Assembly (NCBI GenBank): GCA_964501785.1
Contig: CAZCUD010000004.1
Location: 124,001 to 188,000, forward strand
Length of the DNA stretch: 64,000 nucleotides
Reading direction: 5' to 3'
Source of the DNA: DATBSK01 sp964501785
Lineage (GTDB): Bacteria; Actinomycetota; Acidimicrobiia; IMCC26256; PALSA-555
Positions 26,757 to 36,188 of this stretch are shown one piece after another. The notes under the pieces were generated by a model. The model was not told the origin of the DNA and ran no database searches. It saw only the letters and a list, made by a program, of their open reading frames with translations. How positions within the stretch are numbered: position 1 is the stretch's first letter; each line of letters begins with the position of its first letter. Made by a program: the position numbers and the translations under genes.

Positions 26757-27386
26757 GTGGATCGTTCCGGCGCCCCCGAGTTCCCCGAGAGCCCCGACGC
26801 GGCGATCGCTCGCCTCGTCGAGGGCAACGATCGATTTCGAGAGGGGCAGGCGCGCAAGCCCCGCCAGGGCACCGTGAGGCGGATGCAGGTCGTCGAGGGT
26901 CAGCAGCCGTTCGCGGCGATCCTCGCCTGTGCCGACTCGCGAGTGTCCCCGGAGGTCGTGTTCGACCAGGGTCTGGGTGACCTGTTCGTCGTGCGCGTCG
27001 CCGGGAACACGGCCGCCGACGCGGTCGTCATCGGCAGCCTCGAGTTCGCGGTCGAGGTCCTCGGTGCGATCGTCGTGCTGGTGCTCGGCCACTCCGACTG
27101 CGGTGCGGTGCGAGGTGCGATCGACGTCACGACGAAGGGCGTCTCGCTCCCGGGTGACATCGACGCGGTGGTCGAACCGATCCTCCCCGTGGTGCGAGCG
27201 TTGGGGGAGGTCGGCGACGACGACGGCGCCTTCCTGGACGCCGCCATCGCCGCCAACGTCAACTCGGTGGTGGCGTCGCTCTCCGCCGTCCCGATCCTCG
27301 CCGACCGCATCGCGAACGGATCGTTGAAGGTGATCGGAGGCGAGTACCACCTCGCGACCGGTGCCGTGGAGCTGGTCGCGACCTGA
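26757..27386 (+). CDS. beta-class carbonic anhydrase
   Basis: 209 aa zinc enzyme interconverting CO2 and bicarbonate. Zinc ligands are C58 (ACADSR), H112 and C115 (GHSDCGAV), with the catalytic Asp60-Arg62 pair. The N-terminus has LVEGNDRFREG as in bacterial beta-CAs. GTG at 26757 is 7 nt after CAGACT, so probably leaderless. Fifteen bases separate its end from the convergent thioesterase. Confidence 0.93.
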   Translation: MDRSGAPEFPESPDAAIARLVEGNDRFREGQARKPRQGTVRRMQVVEGQQPFAAILACADSRVSPEVVFDQGLGDLFVVRVAGNTAADAVVIGSLEFAVEVLGAIVVLVLGHSDCGAVRGAIDVTTKGVSLPGDIDAVVEPILPVVRALGEVGDDDGAFLDAAIAANVNSVVASLSAVPILADRIANGSLKVIGGEYHLATGAVELVAT

Positions 27387-27401
27387 GGAGGTGCGACCGC
27401 C

Positions 27402-27800
27402 TCAGCTCTTCTTGCCGAGGTAGTCGTCGCCGTCGAGGTAGCTCATGCCCACGAGCGCGACCGCCATCACCCGGTCGTCCTTCCCGTGGTCGACCACCTT
27501 CACCGACGCGACGGCCCGCCGGTCCGAGACCCGCTCGACGGTCCCCGTCGCCCGGATGGGGCCGACCCGGCCCGCAGCGAGGTACTCGATCGAGGTCGAC
27601 GCCGTCGCGACGAGCCGGCCGCTCTCGGCCGCCACGGCGGTCGCCGCGGCGATGTCCACGAGTGCCGTCACGAGACCGCCGTGCATCGAGCCCGCCGGGC
27701 CGCGCAGGTCGTCGGTCAGGTCGATCTCGACCGTGTAGCCGTCGTCGCCCTGGAACCGGCGCGCGTCGATCTGGTCGAGGAACTCGCAGCCGAGCGACAC
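27402..27800 (-). CDS. hotdog-fold thioesterase (PaaI-like)
   Basis: 132 aa. The hotdog motif GPAGSMHGGLVTALVDIAAATAV carries the HGG loop and following helix that contact the acyl-CoA. The second half (VATASTSIEYLAAGRVGPIRATG) is the usual beta-sheet region. PaaI-type enzymes hydrolyse aromatic or medium-chain acyl-CoA esters. GTG at 27800 is the nearest start to the domain. The secreted-protein gene upstream ends 20 bases earlier on the same strand. Confidence 0.8.
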   Translation of the reverse strand: MSLGCEFLDQIDARRFQGDDGYTVEIDLTDDLRGPAGSMHGGLVTALVDIAAATAVAAESGRLVATASTSIEYLAAGRVGPIRATGTVERVSDRRAVASVKVVDHGKDDRVMAVALVGMSYLDGDDYLGKKS

Positions 27801-27819
27801 GGTGAGGTCGCGCTCCCGG

Positions 27820-28467
27820 CTAGAGGTTCGACTCGAGGTTGTCGACGACGAGAGTCGCCAGGTCTTCCGAACCCGAGAACGGTGCACCGACGGCAGAGAA
27901 CGTGAGCACTGCGAGGCCCCTGCCGACCCGTACGAGACCGGTCTCGACATAGAGGTCAGTGATCGTTCCGTCCGCTTCGGTGATCGAGATGACGCCCTGC
28001 CAGACGATCGAGTCGTCACCGAGCGGCACGGATGTCGGCTCGAGCTCGTACTCGGCGCTGTCGCCGGGCTCGAGGTTCTCCTCGAGGTCCGACTCGATCT
28101 GCTGCTCGATGCACCGGGGTGCCCGCGCGCCCGAGTACGCCTTGATCGGCCGCTTCGCGTCACCCACACTGTCGTAGACGACGACTCGGCTCTCGGCATC
28201 GGTACCGGCTTCGTCGGTGAACGCCGTCACGGCATGCGGAGTGTCCTCGGCGTCGTTGATGACGTTGCGGATCTGCTTGCAGACCGCACCGGAAGGGGGC
28301 GGGTCGTCACTCGGGTCGGTCTCGACAAGTCCGTAGTCGAGGACGTCGTCCTCGGTGAGCACCGAGTCCTCGGCGATCGCCTCGTCGCTCGAGCCGGCGA
28401 TGGCCGGGGCCGCCCACGCGCACGAGAGCGTGAGGACGAGTCCGAGCAGCAGTGGCAGTCGACGCAT
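27820..28467 (-). CDS. secreted protein of unknown function
   Basis: 215 aa. A signal peptide spans residues 1-24 (Arg-Arg, hydrophobic core, AIA before the predicted cleavage), followed by an acidic linker and a globular domain with two cysteines that could form a disulfide (VCKQIRN and RCIEQQI). The last third (VGRGLAVLTFSAVGAPF) resembles the ends of extracellular sensor-type domains of actinobacterial kinases, but I do not recognise the family with confidence. GGAGGG precedes the ATG by 9 nt. Confidence 0.65.
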   Translation of the reverse strand: MRRLPLLLGLVLTLSCAWAAPAIAGSSDEAIAEDSVLTEDDVLDYGLVETDPSDDPPPSGAVCKQIRNVINDAEDTPHAVTAFTDEAGTDAESRVVVYDSVGDAKRPIKAYSGARAPRCIEQQIESDLEENLEPGDSAEYELEPTSVPLGDDSIVWQGVISITEADGTITDLYVETGLVRVGRGLAVLTFSAVGAPFSGSEDLATLVVDNLESNL

Positions 28468-28556
28468 GAGCGTTGTCCCTCCGGTCCGGCCCGCCCGTCT
28501 GTCGGTGGCGGACGTTATCGGCAAGCGCGCCCGCCGAGCACACTCCGAGGCGACCG

Positions 28557-28562
28557 TAGGCT
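28557..28562 (+). promoter_or_regulatory. -10 element TAGGCT
   Basis: TAGGCT ends 8 nt before the GTG at 28571 of the coiled-coil gene; probable leaderless start. Confidence 0.45.
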
Positions 28563-28570
28563 GCGGTCCC

Positions 28571-29422
28571 GTGGAGCCGACCTTCGACGACGCGCTCGAC
28601 GAGCTGTACGGGGTCGCTCCCGACGAGTTCGTGCTGGTGCGTGCTCGGCTGGAGAAGGAGCTGAGGTCGGCGGGCGATGCCGACGGTGCCGCCGCCCTGA
28701 AGCGACGCCGACGCCCCCACCTCGCGGCGTGGGCTTGCAACCAGCTGGCTCGCCGCGATCCCGACGGCGTCGCACGTCTCTTCGCGGTCACGGGTGAGGT
28801 TGCGGCCGCACAGCAGGCCGCGCTCGCCGGTGGGTCGGGTGACGAGCTGCGTGAGGCCGCGCGCGAACGACAGCAGGTCCTCGAGGCGCTCAGCGACGAG
28901 GCAGTGCGGATGCTCGACGGCGCCGCCCCCAAGCCCAGCCAGTACCGCGACAACATCGTCGCGACCCTGGACGCGGCGTCGATGGAGCCCGAGCGGAGCG
29001 ACGAGCTGCGCGCCGGCCGGCTGACGCAGCCACTCCTGGCGCCTGCGGGCTTCGGGCCGCTCGACGCCGCGCTGGTCTCGGGAGCGAACGCGCCTCGCGA
29101 GCGGCGAGCGTCGGCTCGCGAGCTCGACAAGGCGCGCCGCGCGGTCGACAAGGCCCGTCGGGAGGCCGAGGACGCCCAGGCGGTCGTGGAGGAGGTCGAC
29201 GCCGACGTCACGAGCTCCCAGCTCCAGCTCGACACCGCGACCGGGCACGTCGGGGAGGTCGAGCGGGCGCTCGAGCGGGCCCGGGATGCCGCGACCGAGG
29301 CGGCCCGTCAGCTGTCGGTGGCGCGCGAGGCGGCCGAGACCGCACGGCGCAACGCCCGCGACGCGACCGCCCGCCTCGAAGAGGCAGAGGCTCGTCTGGC
29401 TAGTCTCCAGGCCGATGTCTGA
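28571..29422 (+). CDS. coiled-coil protein of unknown function
   Basis: 283 aa, cytoplasmic, no signal or membrane helix. The first ~170 residues are helical with FVLVRARLEKELRSAGDADGAA-like and LAAWACNQLARRDPD segments. Residues ~175-283 are Ala/Arg/Glu heptads (a long coiled coil). I recognise no domain. GTG at 28571 is the only start next to TAGGCT. Its 3' end overlaps the OB-fold gene by 8 bases, but the latter may have its own promoter. Confidence 0.65.
   Translation: MEPTFDDALDELYGVAPDEFVLVRARLEKELRSAGDADGAAALKRRRRPHLAAWACNQLARRDPDGVARLFAVTGEVAAAQQAALAGGSGDELREAARERQQVLEALSDEAVRMLDGAAPKPSQYRDNIVATLDAASMEPERSDELRAGRLTQPLLAPAGFGPLDAALVSGANAPRERRASARELDKARRAVDKARREAEDAQAVVEEVDADVTSSQLQLDTATGHVGEVERALERARDAATEAARQLSVAREAAETARRNARDATARLEEAEARLASLQADV
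29401..29406 (+). promoter_or_regulatory. -10 element TAGTCT for the OB-fold/thiolase operon
   Basis: TAGTCT ends 8 nt before the ATG at 29415 and lies within the end of the coiled-coil gene. Confidence 0.4.
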
Positions 29423-29864
29423 GGGGGGCGCGCTGCACGCCGACGTGACGCTGGAGTACCCGTTCACGCGATCGACGGGTCCGGTCGTCGGCGCGTTCCT
29501 CACCGCTCTCCGCGAGGGCTTCGTCGTCGGCGTGAAGCGTGCTGACGGCACCGTCCTCGTGCCGCCGTGCGAGTACGACCCGGCGACGGCGGAGCCGCTC
29601 ACCGAGATCGTCGAGGTCGGCGACGCCGGCGTCGTCACCAGCTGGTGCTGGAACGGCGAGCCGCGTCCCGGTCAGCCGTTCGACGTCGCCTATGCCTGGG
29701 CGATGATCCGGCTCGACGGGGCCGACACCGCGATGCTCCACGCGGTGCACGTGCCCGAGCGCCAGGCGATGGAGACGGGCATGCGGGTCGAGGCGGTCTG
29801 GCGCACCGAGCGCGAAGGCCACATCGCCGACATCGAGTGCTTCGTGCCCGAGGGCGACGGATGA
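29415..29864 (+). CDS. OB-fold protein of the DUF35/ChsH2 type, first of pair
   Basis: 149 aa. The beta-rich sequence VVTSWCWNG...PFDVAYAWAMIRLDGADTAMLHAV and VEAVWR fits the DUF35 OB-fold that partners thiolase-fold lipid-transfer proteins. The N-terminal rubredoxin-like zinc ribbon of the family is largely missing; only one cysteine remains (VPPCEYDP). Stop and next start join (the second OB gene starts at 29861, 4-base overlap). It probably stabilises one of the two thiolase-fold proteins downstream. Confidence 0.72.
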   Translation: MSEGGALHADVTLEYPFTRSTGPVVGAFLTALREGFVVGVKRADGTVLVPPCEYDPATAEPLTEIVEVGDAGVVTSWCWNGEPRPGQPFDVAYAWAMIRLDGADTAMLHAVHVPERQAMETGMRVEAVWRTEREGHIADIECFVPEGDG

Positions 29865-30472
29865 CCACCGATCCGCTCGCGCCCGTCGTCCCACCGGTGT
29901 CCCTGCCGCCCCGCCTGCAGGGCGTGGAAGCCGTGCAGAGCGTGCGCACGCCGTTCCACCTCGAGTACCGAGCGTCCTCCGGTCAGCACATGGCCGCGTT
30001 CCTGCGCGGCATGCGCGAGAAGAAGATCCTCGGCGAGCGTTGCCCGACGACCGGGCAGGTCTTCGTGCCGCCGCGCGGCGTCACGCCGACGTCGGGGCTC
30101 GCGACGACCGAGCTCGTCGAGCTCCGCGACACCGGATACGTCGAGTCCTTCTGCATCACGCGGGTCCCCATCCCGGGGCGTGACGACCTGGAGCTGCCCT
30201 ACGTGAGCGCGTGGGTCGTCCTCGACGGCGCGAGCGTCGGCTTCATCGGGCTCGTCGCCGGGATCCCGGCCGACGAGGTGCGCCTGGGCCTTCGGGTGAA
30301 GGCGGTGTGGCGCCCCGACGACGAGTTGCGCGAGACGGCCGACAACATCCACCACTGGGCGCCGACGGGCGAGCCCGACGTGGAGATCGCCTCCTACGAG
30401 CTCATCGGCGCGCCCGGGAGGCCGGCAGAGCCCGCGACCGGTCCCGACGACGCTCAGGGCGGTGGCGGATGA
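29861..30472 (+). CDS. OB-fold protein of the DUF35/ChsH2 type, second of pair
   Basis: 203 aa. YRASSGQHMAAFLRGMREKKILGERCPTTGQVFVPPR (in part) is the DUF35 N-terminal helix and remnant zinc ribbon with a single Cys, and the OB barrel follows (VESFCITRVPIPG, SAWVVLDGASVGFIGLV, LGLRVKAVWR). It has an ~30-residue Pro/Gly-rich tail. The 4-base overlaps on both sides show tight coupling to the first OB gene and to the thiolase-fold gene. Confidence 0.75.
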   Translation: MTTDPLAPVVPPVSLPPRLQGVEAVQSVRTPFHLEYRASSGQHMAAFLRGMREKKILGERCPTTGQVFVPPRGVTPTSGLATTELVELRDTGYVESFCITRVPIPGRDDLELPYVSAWVVLDGASVGFIGLVAGIPADEVRLGLRVKAVWRPDDELRETADNIHHWAPTGEPDVEIASYELIGAPGRPAEPATGPDDAQGGGG

Positions 30473-31521
30473 CCGACATCGCCGTCGTCGCCTACGCCGC
30501 GCGCGCTTCCCAGATCATCGACGACAACGAGATCGAGATGATGGCGCCCGTCATCGAAGCGGTGCGCGAAGACGCGGGCCTCGGTCCCGACGAGCTCGAC
30601 TTCACGTGCTCGGGGTCGTCCGACTTCCTGGCCGGTGCCGCGTTCTCCTTCGTCATGACCGTCGACGCGACGCGGCCCGTGCCCCCGATCGTCGAGTCGC
30701 ACGTCGAGATGGACGGCGCCTGGGCGCTCTACGAGGCCTGGGTCAAGCTCCAACTCGGCGAGGCGAAGACGGCGCTGATCTACGGCTACGGCAAGTCGTC
30801 GCCGGGCTCGTTGCGCGACGTCCTCGCGACCCAGCTCGATCCGTACTACGCCGCGCCGTTGAAGCCGGACGCGTTCGGCATCGCCGGGCTCCAGGCGCGC
30901 TGCATGCTCGACGCCGGCGACGTCACCGAGCGGCAGATGGCCGAGATCGCGTCGCGATCGCTCGCGTCGGCCACCGGCAACCCGACCGCCATCCGGACGG
31001 GGGAGCGGTCGGTCGACGACCTGCTCGCCGAGCCGCTCCTCCACGACCCGTTGCGAGCGCACGATCTCCCCGCGCGCGCCGACGGCGGCGCGGCGATCGT
31101 CCTCGCCGTGCGCGAGGTCGCCGAGAAGGTGTGCGAGCGACCTGCATGGATCACCGGCATGGACCACCGCATGGACATGCACCACTTCGGAGCCCGCGAT
31201 CCGCGGCGTGCGCCCTCGGCCCGCCTCGCCGCCGAGGCGCTCGGCGTCGGCAGCGACAAGATCGACGTCGCAGAGCTCGACGCTCCCTTCACGCACAACG
31301 AAGCCCTGCTCGTGCGAGAGCTCGGTCTCGATGCCGAACGCACGTCGATCAACCCGTCCGGCGGGTCGCTGTGCGGTCACGTGATGATGGGCGCCGGGCT
31401 GATGCGCATCGGTGAGGCGGCTGCCCGGATCCACTCGGGTGACGCCGACCGGGCGGTCGCGCACGCCACGAGCGGTCCGTGGCTCCAGCAGAACCTCGTC
31501 GCGACGCTGGAAGGAAGCTGA
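30469..31521 (+). CDS. thiolase-fold (SCP-x/lipid-transfer) protein lacking the nucleophilic Cys
   Basis: 350 aa. The C-terminal motif NPSGGSLCGHVMMGAG corresponds to NxxGGxxxxGHPxGATG of thiolases, keeping the His but not the Pro. At the position of the nucleophilic Cys (CxSG) the sequence is VESHVEMDGAW, with Glu80 aligned to Cys. Thiolytic cleavage is therefore unlikely. Family members of this kind paired with DUF35 proteins (such as Ltp2-ChsH2) act as aldolases that shorten steroid side chains. Overlaps the OB gene by 4 bases; 3 bases separate it from the next. Confidence 0.78.
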   Translation: MTDIAVVAYAARASQIIDDNEIEMMAPVIEAVREDAGLGPDELDFTCSGSSDFLAGAAFSFVMTVDATRPVPPIVESHVEMDGAWALYEAWVKLQLGEAKTALIYGYGKSSPGSLRDVLATQLDPYYAAPLKPDAFGIAGLQARCMLDAGDVTERQMAEIASRSLASATGNPTAIRTGERSVDDLLAEPLLHDPLRAHDLPARADGGAAIVLAVREVAEKVCERPAWITGMDHRMDMHHFGARDPRRAPSARLAAEALGVGSDKIDVAELDAPFTHNEALLVRELGLDAERTSINPSGGSLCGHVMMGAGLMRIGEAAARIHSGDADRAVAHATSGPWLQQNLVATLEGS

Positions 31522-31524
31522 CCG

Positions 31525-32682
<1,158 letters not shown>

Positions 32683-32723
32683 CCGGGCCACGGCCGAGGA
32701 CGCCAGCGGCCTCCCCAGTCCCT

Positions 32724-32776
32724 CCCGCGTCGGCAGCGATGTCGACCGCGGAGGTCGACAACGCTGCCAACGCGGG
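32724..32776 (+). terminator. 24-bp near-perfect hairpin after the thiolase operon
   Basis: Arms 32724-32747 and 32753-32776 pair at 22 of 24 positions around a 5-nt loop (GCGGA). No T-tract follows. It is long for a terminator but well placed between the thiolase operon and the next promoter. Confidence 0.65.
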
Positions 32777-32797
32777 CGGGGCGTCGGCCGGATATGG

Positions 32798-32811
32798 TTG
32801 TAGGCCTACAA
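32798..32811. promoter_or_regulatory. 14-bp palindrome TTGTAGGCCTACAA, probable operator
   Basis: A perfect palindrome in the promoter region of the flavoprotein-MarR unit, 43 bp before the GTG. The TTG...CAA arms fit MarR-type operators, and a MarR gene is second in the unit, so autoregulation is likely. Confidence 0.55.
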
Positions 32812-32854
32812 GTAGTTCGCCGGGTGGGTCCGGCGACGACCTCGGGGGGCCTGC

Positions 32855-33988
32855 GTGCGCACGCCGATCTGTGACCGACTCGGGATCGAGTTCCCGATCT
32901 TCGCCTTCTCGCACTGTCGTGACGTCGTCGCCGCGGTGAGTCGCGCCGGCGGCTACGGGGTGCTCGGCGCGCTCGCGTTCGCGCCGGAGGAGCTCGAGAT
33001 CGAGCTCACCTGGATCGACGAGCACGTCGACGGCAAGCCCTACGGCGTCGACATCGTCATGCCTGCGAAGTACGTCGGGAAGGGTGGCGGTGACGAGGCG
33101 AGCGTCACCAACCTCGACTCGCTGATCCCCGCGGAGCACAAGCAGTTCGTCGAGGACCTGCTGACCGAGCACGGCGTGCCACCGCTGCCCGAGGAGGTGG
33201 CCGGGGCGACGCCCAAGGCCGCGGGCCTCAACGTCGACCTCGAGGGGCCCGGCCAGGTCGAGGTCTCGCTCGCGCACGGGGCGAGCATGCTCGTGAACGC
33301 GCTCGGGCCGCCGCCGCCCGAGGTCATCGAGCAGGCCCATGCCGCGGGCGTGCTCGTCGGTGGACTGTGCGGCTCGAAGGTCCACGCGGAGCGCCAGGTC
33401 GAGATGGGGGTCGACGTGATCGTCGCCCAGGGCACCGAGGCCGGCGGGCACTGCGGCGAGATCAGCACGATGGTGCTCATCCCGGAGGTGGTGGACGCGG
33501 TCGGTGACCGCGCGGCCGTGCTCGCCGCGGGCGGCATCGGCTCCGGGCGGCAGATGGCGGCGGCGATGGCGCTCGGCGCGCAGGGCGTGTGGACGGGCTC
33601 GATCTGGCTCACCGTCGCCGAGGCCGACACGCAACCGCTCGTCGTGGAGAAGCTGCTCGCGGCGTCGTCGCGTGACACGGTCCGATCGCGCGCGATGACG
33701 GGCAAGCCGGCGCGTCAGCTGCGAAGCGGCTGGACGGAGGCGTGGGAGCGCGAGGACACGCCCGACCCGCTGCCGATGCCGCTCCAGGGCCTCTTGTTCA
33801 ACGGCGCCGGTCGACGGATCAGCCGGTCGCAGAACCGCGAGCTCTCGGGCTTCCCGGTCGGACAGATCGTGGGGAGCATGGACCGCGTGCGCCCGGCGCG
33901 CGACGTGGTCTTCGACATGGTGCAGGAGTGGATCGAGACGACCGAGCGGATGCAGGCCCTGATCGGCGAGGACGCGCCGACAGCGTGA
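32855..33988 (+). CDS. nitronate monooxygenase / 2-nitropropane dioxygenase-like flavoprotein
   Basis: 377 aa TIM barrel binding FMN. It begins with the family's RTPICDRLGIEFPIFAF and SRAGGYGVLGA, and carries GTEAGGHCGEISTMVLIPEVVDAV (QGxEAGGHxG, with the catalytic His near residue 199) and AAGGIGSGRQMAAAMALGAQGVWTGS for FMN phosphate. Members oxidise nitronates or act as trans-enoyl or steroid-ring reductases; context with thiolase-fold proteins suggests a lipid role. GTG at 32855 has a GGGGGG tract upstream. The TGA overlaps the MarR GTG. Confidence 0.82.
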   Translation: MRTPICDRLGIEFPIFAFSHCRDVVAAVSRAGGYGVLGALAFAPEELEIELTWIDEHVDGKPYGVDIVMPAKYVGKGGGDEASVTNLDSLIPAEHKQFVEDLLTEHGVPPLPEEVAGATPKAAGLNVDLEGPGQVEVSLAHGASMLVNALGPPPPEVIEQAHAAGVLVGGLCGSKVHAERQVEMGVDVIVAQGTEAGGHCGEISTMVLIPEVVDAVGDRAAVLAAGGIGSGRQMAAAMALGAQGVWTGSIWLTVAEADTQPLVVEKLLAASSRDTVRSRAMTGKPARQLRSGWTEAWEREDTPDPLPMPLQGLLFNGAGRRISRSQNRELSGFPVGQIVGSMDRVRPARDVVFDMVQEWIETTERMQALIGEDAPTA

Positions 33989-34500
33989 GCCGATCCGAGC
34001 TGGCGCGCGACGCCGATCTCGTCGCCATCTACGACTTCACCACGCTCGTGTCGGCGAGCGCGCGCAGCGTCCGCCAGCACGAGCGGATGGTGCGCGCGGT
34101 GGGCGAGCCGATCACCGGTGCAGGCCTGCTCGCGCTGCGGGCGATCGAGCGTCACGGGCCGCTGACGCCCTCCGAGGTCGCTCGTCGCCTCCAGGTCGAC
34201 CAGTCGACCGCGAGCCGTCATCTCGCGGCGCTCGCCGAGCAGGGCTTCGTCGTCCGCGAGAGCGACCCCGACGACGGGCGCGTGTCGTGGCTCCGGGTGG
34301 CACCGGAGGGGCAGCGGGTCCTCGACCGGGCACGCGACGTCGTGCTGCACGACTTCGATGCCGCGCTCTCGGCATGGACTGCCGACGACCGCCGCACCCT
34401 GGCCGAGCTCCTGACCCGGCTGCGCGAGGCCCTCCTGCAGGCCGAGGTCGACGAAGGCGGCTGGTCGAAGCCGCCCGCAGCGGCCAGAGTGAGGCCGTGA
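33985..34500 (+). CDS. MarR family transcription regulator
   Basis: 171 aa. A winged helix-turn-helix (LTPSEVARRLQVDQSTASRHL as the HTH, ESDPDDGRVSWLRVAPEG as the beta wing with the MarR DxRxxxL/V pattern) lies between dimer helices. GTG overlaps the stop of the flavoprotein gene (GTGA); its own TGA overlaps the next gene start. It probably controls the unit through the palindrome at 32798. The ligand is unknown, possibly an acyl-CoA or aromatic acid. Confidence 0.85.
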   Translation: MSRSELARDADLVAIYDFTTLVSASARSVRQHERMVRAVGEPITGAGLLALRAIERHGPLTPSEVARRLQVDQSTASRHLAALAEQGFVVRESDPDDGRVSWLRVAPEGQRVLDRARDVVLHDFDAALSAWTADDRRTLAELLTRLREALLQAEVDEGGWSKPPAAARVRP

Positions 34501-35624
34501 GCGACGACGAGCCGGCGATCGGCTTCCCCCAGACGTCGACGCGCGACCACGACCAGACCCGGGTCGCCCTCGAGGGATGGCTGGCGAGCATGCTGCCGGA
34601 GGGCGCATCGCCTCGCATCACCCGCTACGAGCCTCCGTCGGGCAACGGCATGTCGAGCGAGACGGTGCTCTTCGACGTCGAGTGGTCCGATCGGGGTGCG
34701 GCACAGCACTGGGAGCTCGTGGCGCGCATCGCGCCCTCTGCCGACAACGTGCCCGTGTTCCCCGAGTACGACCTCGACCGTCAGGCGACGACGATGCGCG
34801 CGGTCCGCACGATGAGCGACGTGCCGGTGCCGGCGGTCCACTGGACCGAGTCGGACGAGTCGGTGCTCGGCGCCCCGTTCTTCGTTATGGAGCGCATCGA
34901 GGGCGTCGTGCCGCCCGACATCCTGCCCTACAACATGATGAGCTGGCTGCTCGACGCCTCGCCCGCGGACCGTCGCCGATTGCAGGAGTCGACCGTCGCT
35001 GCCCTGGCGCGACTGCACACGATCGAGGGCGTCGAGGAGATGTTCCACTTCCTCCCCGGTGCGACAGCCGACCGCACCGCCCTCCAGCGCCACGTCGACG
35101 AGCAGCGCGACTACTACGAGTGGGTCGTGGCCGACGGCCGGCGCTCGCCGCTGATCGAATCGGCGTTCACGTGGCTCGACGAGCACTGGCCGGCCGACGA
35201 GGGACCGACGGTCCTGTCATGGGGAGACTCGCGCATCGGGAACGTGCTCTACCGCGAGTTCGAGCCGGTCGCGATCCTCGACTGGGAGATGGCCTCGCTC
35301 GGGCCACCCGAGCTCGACGTCGCCTGGCTCGTCACCCTGCACGCGTTCTTCGAGGACGTGGCCCGCACGTACGAGATGCCGGGGCTCCCCGATCTCCTGC
35401 GCCGCGACGACGTCGTCGAGCAGTACCAGGCGATCACCGGGTACGCGCCCCGCGACCTCGACTTCTACTGCGCGTACGCGTCGACCCGACACGCCATCAT
35501 CATGAGTCGCATCGGTCGCCGGTCGATCCACTTCGGCGAGGCCGAGGCGCCCGCCGACATCGACGAGCTGATCCCGCATCGGGCGATGCTCGAGGCGATG
35601 CTCGCCGAGACCTACTGGCGCTGA
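34497..35624 (+). CDS. ACAD10-like phosphotransferase (APH fold)
   Basis: 375 aa. Kinase-like fold with FFVMERIEGVVPPDILPYN (hinge), the catalytic loop LSWGDSRIGNVLY and Mg site AILDWEMASLGPPELDVAWL. This SWGDxRxGN / DWExAxxGPxxxDxxW form is that of the ACAD10-type and actinobacterial acyl-CoA-linked phosphotransferases, some of which phosphorylate hydroxy-acyl chains before dehydration. GTG overlaps the MarR stop. The link with acyl-CoA genes nearby supports a role in lipid catabolism. Confidence 0.8.
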   Translation: MSDDEPAIGFPQTSTRDHDQTRVALEGWLASMLPEGASPRITRYEPPSGNGMSSETVLFDVEWSDRGAAQHWELVARIAPSADNVPVFPEYDLDRQATTMRAVRTMSDVPVPAVHWTESDESVLGAPFFVMERIEGVVPPDILPYNMMSWLLDASPADRRRLQESTVAALARLHTIEGVEEMFHFLPGATADRTALQRHVDEQRDYYEWVVADGRRSPLIESAFTWLDEHWPADEGPTVLSWGDSRIGNVLYREFEPVAILDWEMASLGPPELDVAWLVTLHAFFEDVARTYEMPGLPDLLRRDDVVEQYQAITGYAPRDLDFYCAYASTRHAIIMSRIGRRSIHFGEAEAPADIDELIPHRAMLEAMLAETYWR

Positions 35625-35651
35625 CGGCACCGATGCGGCCCCGAGCCTGCC

Positions 35652-35657
35652 TAGGCT
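35652..35657 (+). promoter_or_regulatory. -10 element TAGGCT for the VOC gene
   Basis: TAGGCT ends 7 nt before the ATG at 35665; probable leaderless start. Confidence 0.45.
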
Positions 35658-35664
35658 CGTGCCC

Positions 35665-36186
35665 ATGACCGACGTCGACCTGGACGCGCTGCGCGACCGT
35701 CGCGAGGAGCTCCGCCAGAAGTACCTGACCCCCGAGGACCAGCGGCCCGAGAGCAGCGCCCGTGGCGTCCATCACGTCGCGGTGCTCTCGAGCGACGTCG
35801 AGCAGACCATCCGCTTCTACCAGGACCTGCTCGAGTTCCCCCTCACCGAGCTCTTCGAGAACCGTGACTACAAGGGCTCGACCCACTTCTTCTTCGACAT
35901 CGGCCACGGCAACGCGCTCGCGTTCTTCGACTTCCCCGGTCTCGACGTCGGCGAGTACAAGGAGGTGCTCGGCGGCCTCCACCATCTCGCGATCTCCGTG
36001 CCGCCCGATCGCTGGGAGCGGCTCAAGGCCAAGCTCGACGACGCCGGCATCGAGTACGCCCACGTCGACGGGTCGTCGATCTACTTCCGCGATCCCGACG
36101 GCACCCGGGTCGAGCTGATCAGCGACCCGCTCGGGGAGATGTACGGCTACAAGGTCGGCGAGATGCCCGACGAGCGAAGCCACTGA
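35665..36186 (+). CDS. VOC (glyoxalase/extradiol dioxygenase fold) protein
   Basis: 173 aa with one pair of beta-alpha-beta-beta-beta modules. GVHHVAVLSSDVEQTIRFYQDLLEFPL and GGLHHLAISVPPDRW start the two modules and supply metal-ligand candidates (HH in both). IYFRDPDGTRVELIS supplies the terminal Glu. The metal site looks complete, so an enzyme is more likely than a binding protein. A GTG at 35659 would add two residues, but the ATG fits the TAGGCT spacing. Confidence 0.8.
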   Translation: MTDVDLDALRDRREELRQKYLTPEDQRPESSARGVHHVAVLSSDVEQTIRFYQDLLEFPLTELFENRDYKGSTHFFFDIGHGNALAFFDFPGLDVGEYKEVLGGLHHLAISVPPDRWERLKAKLDDAGIEYAHVDGSSIYFRDPDGTRVELISDPLGEMYGYKVGEMPDERSH

Positions 36187-36188
36187 GC

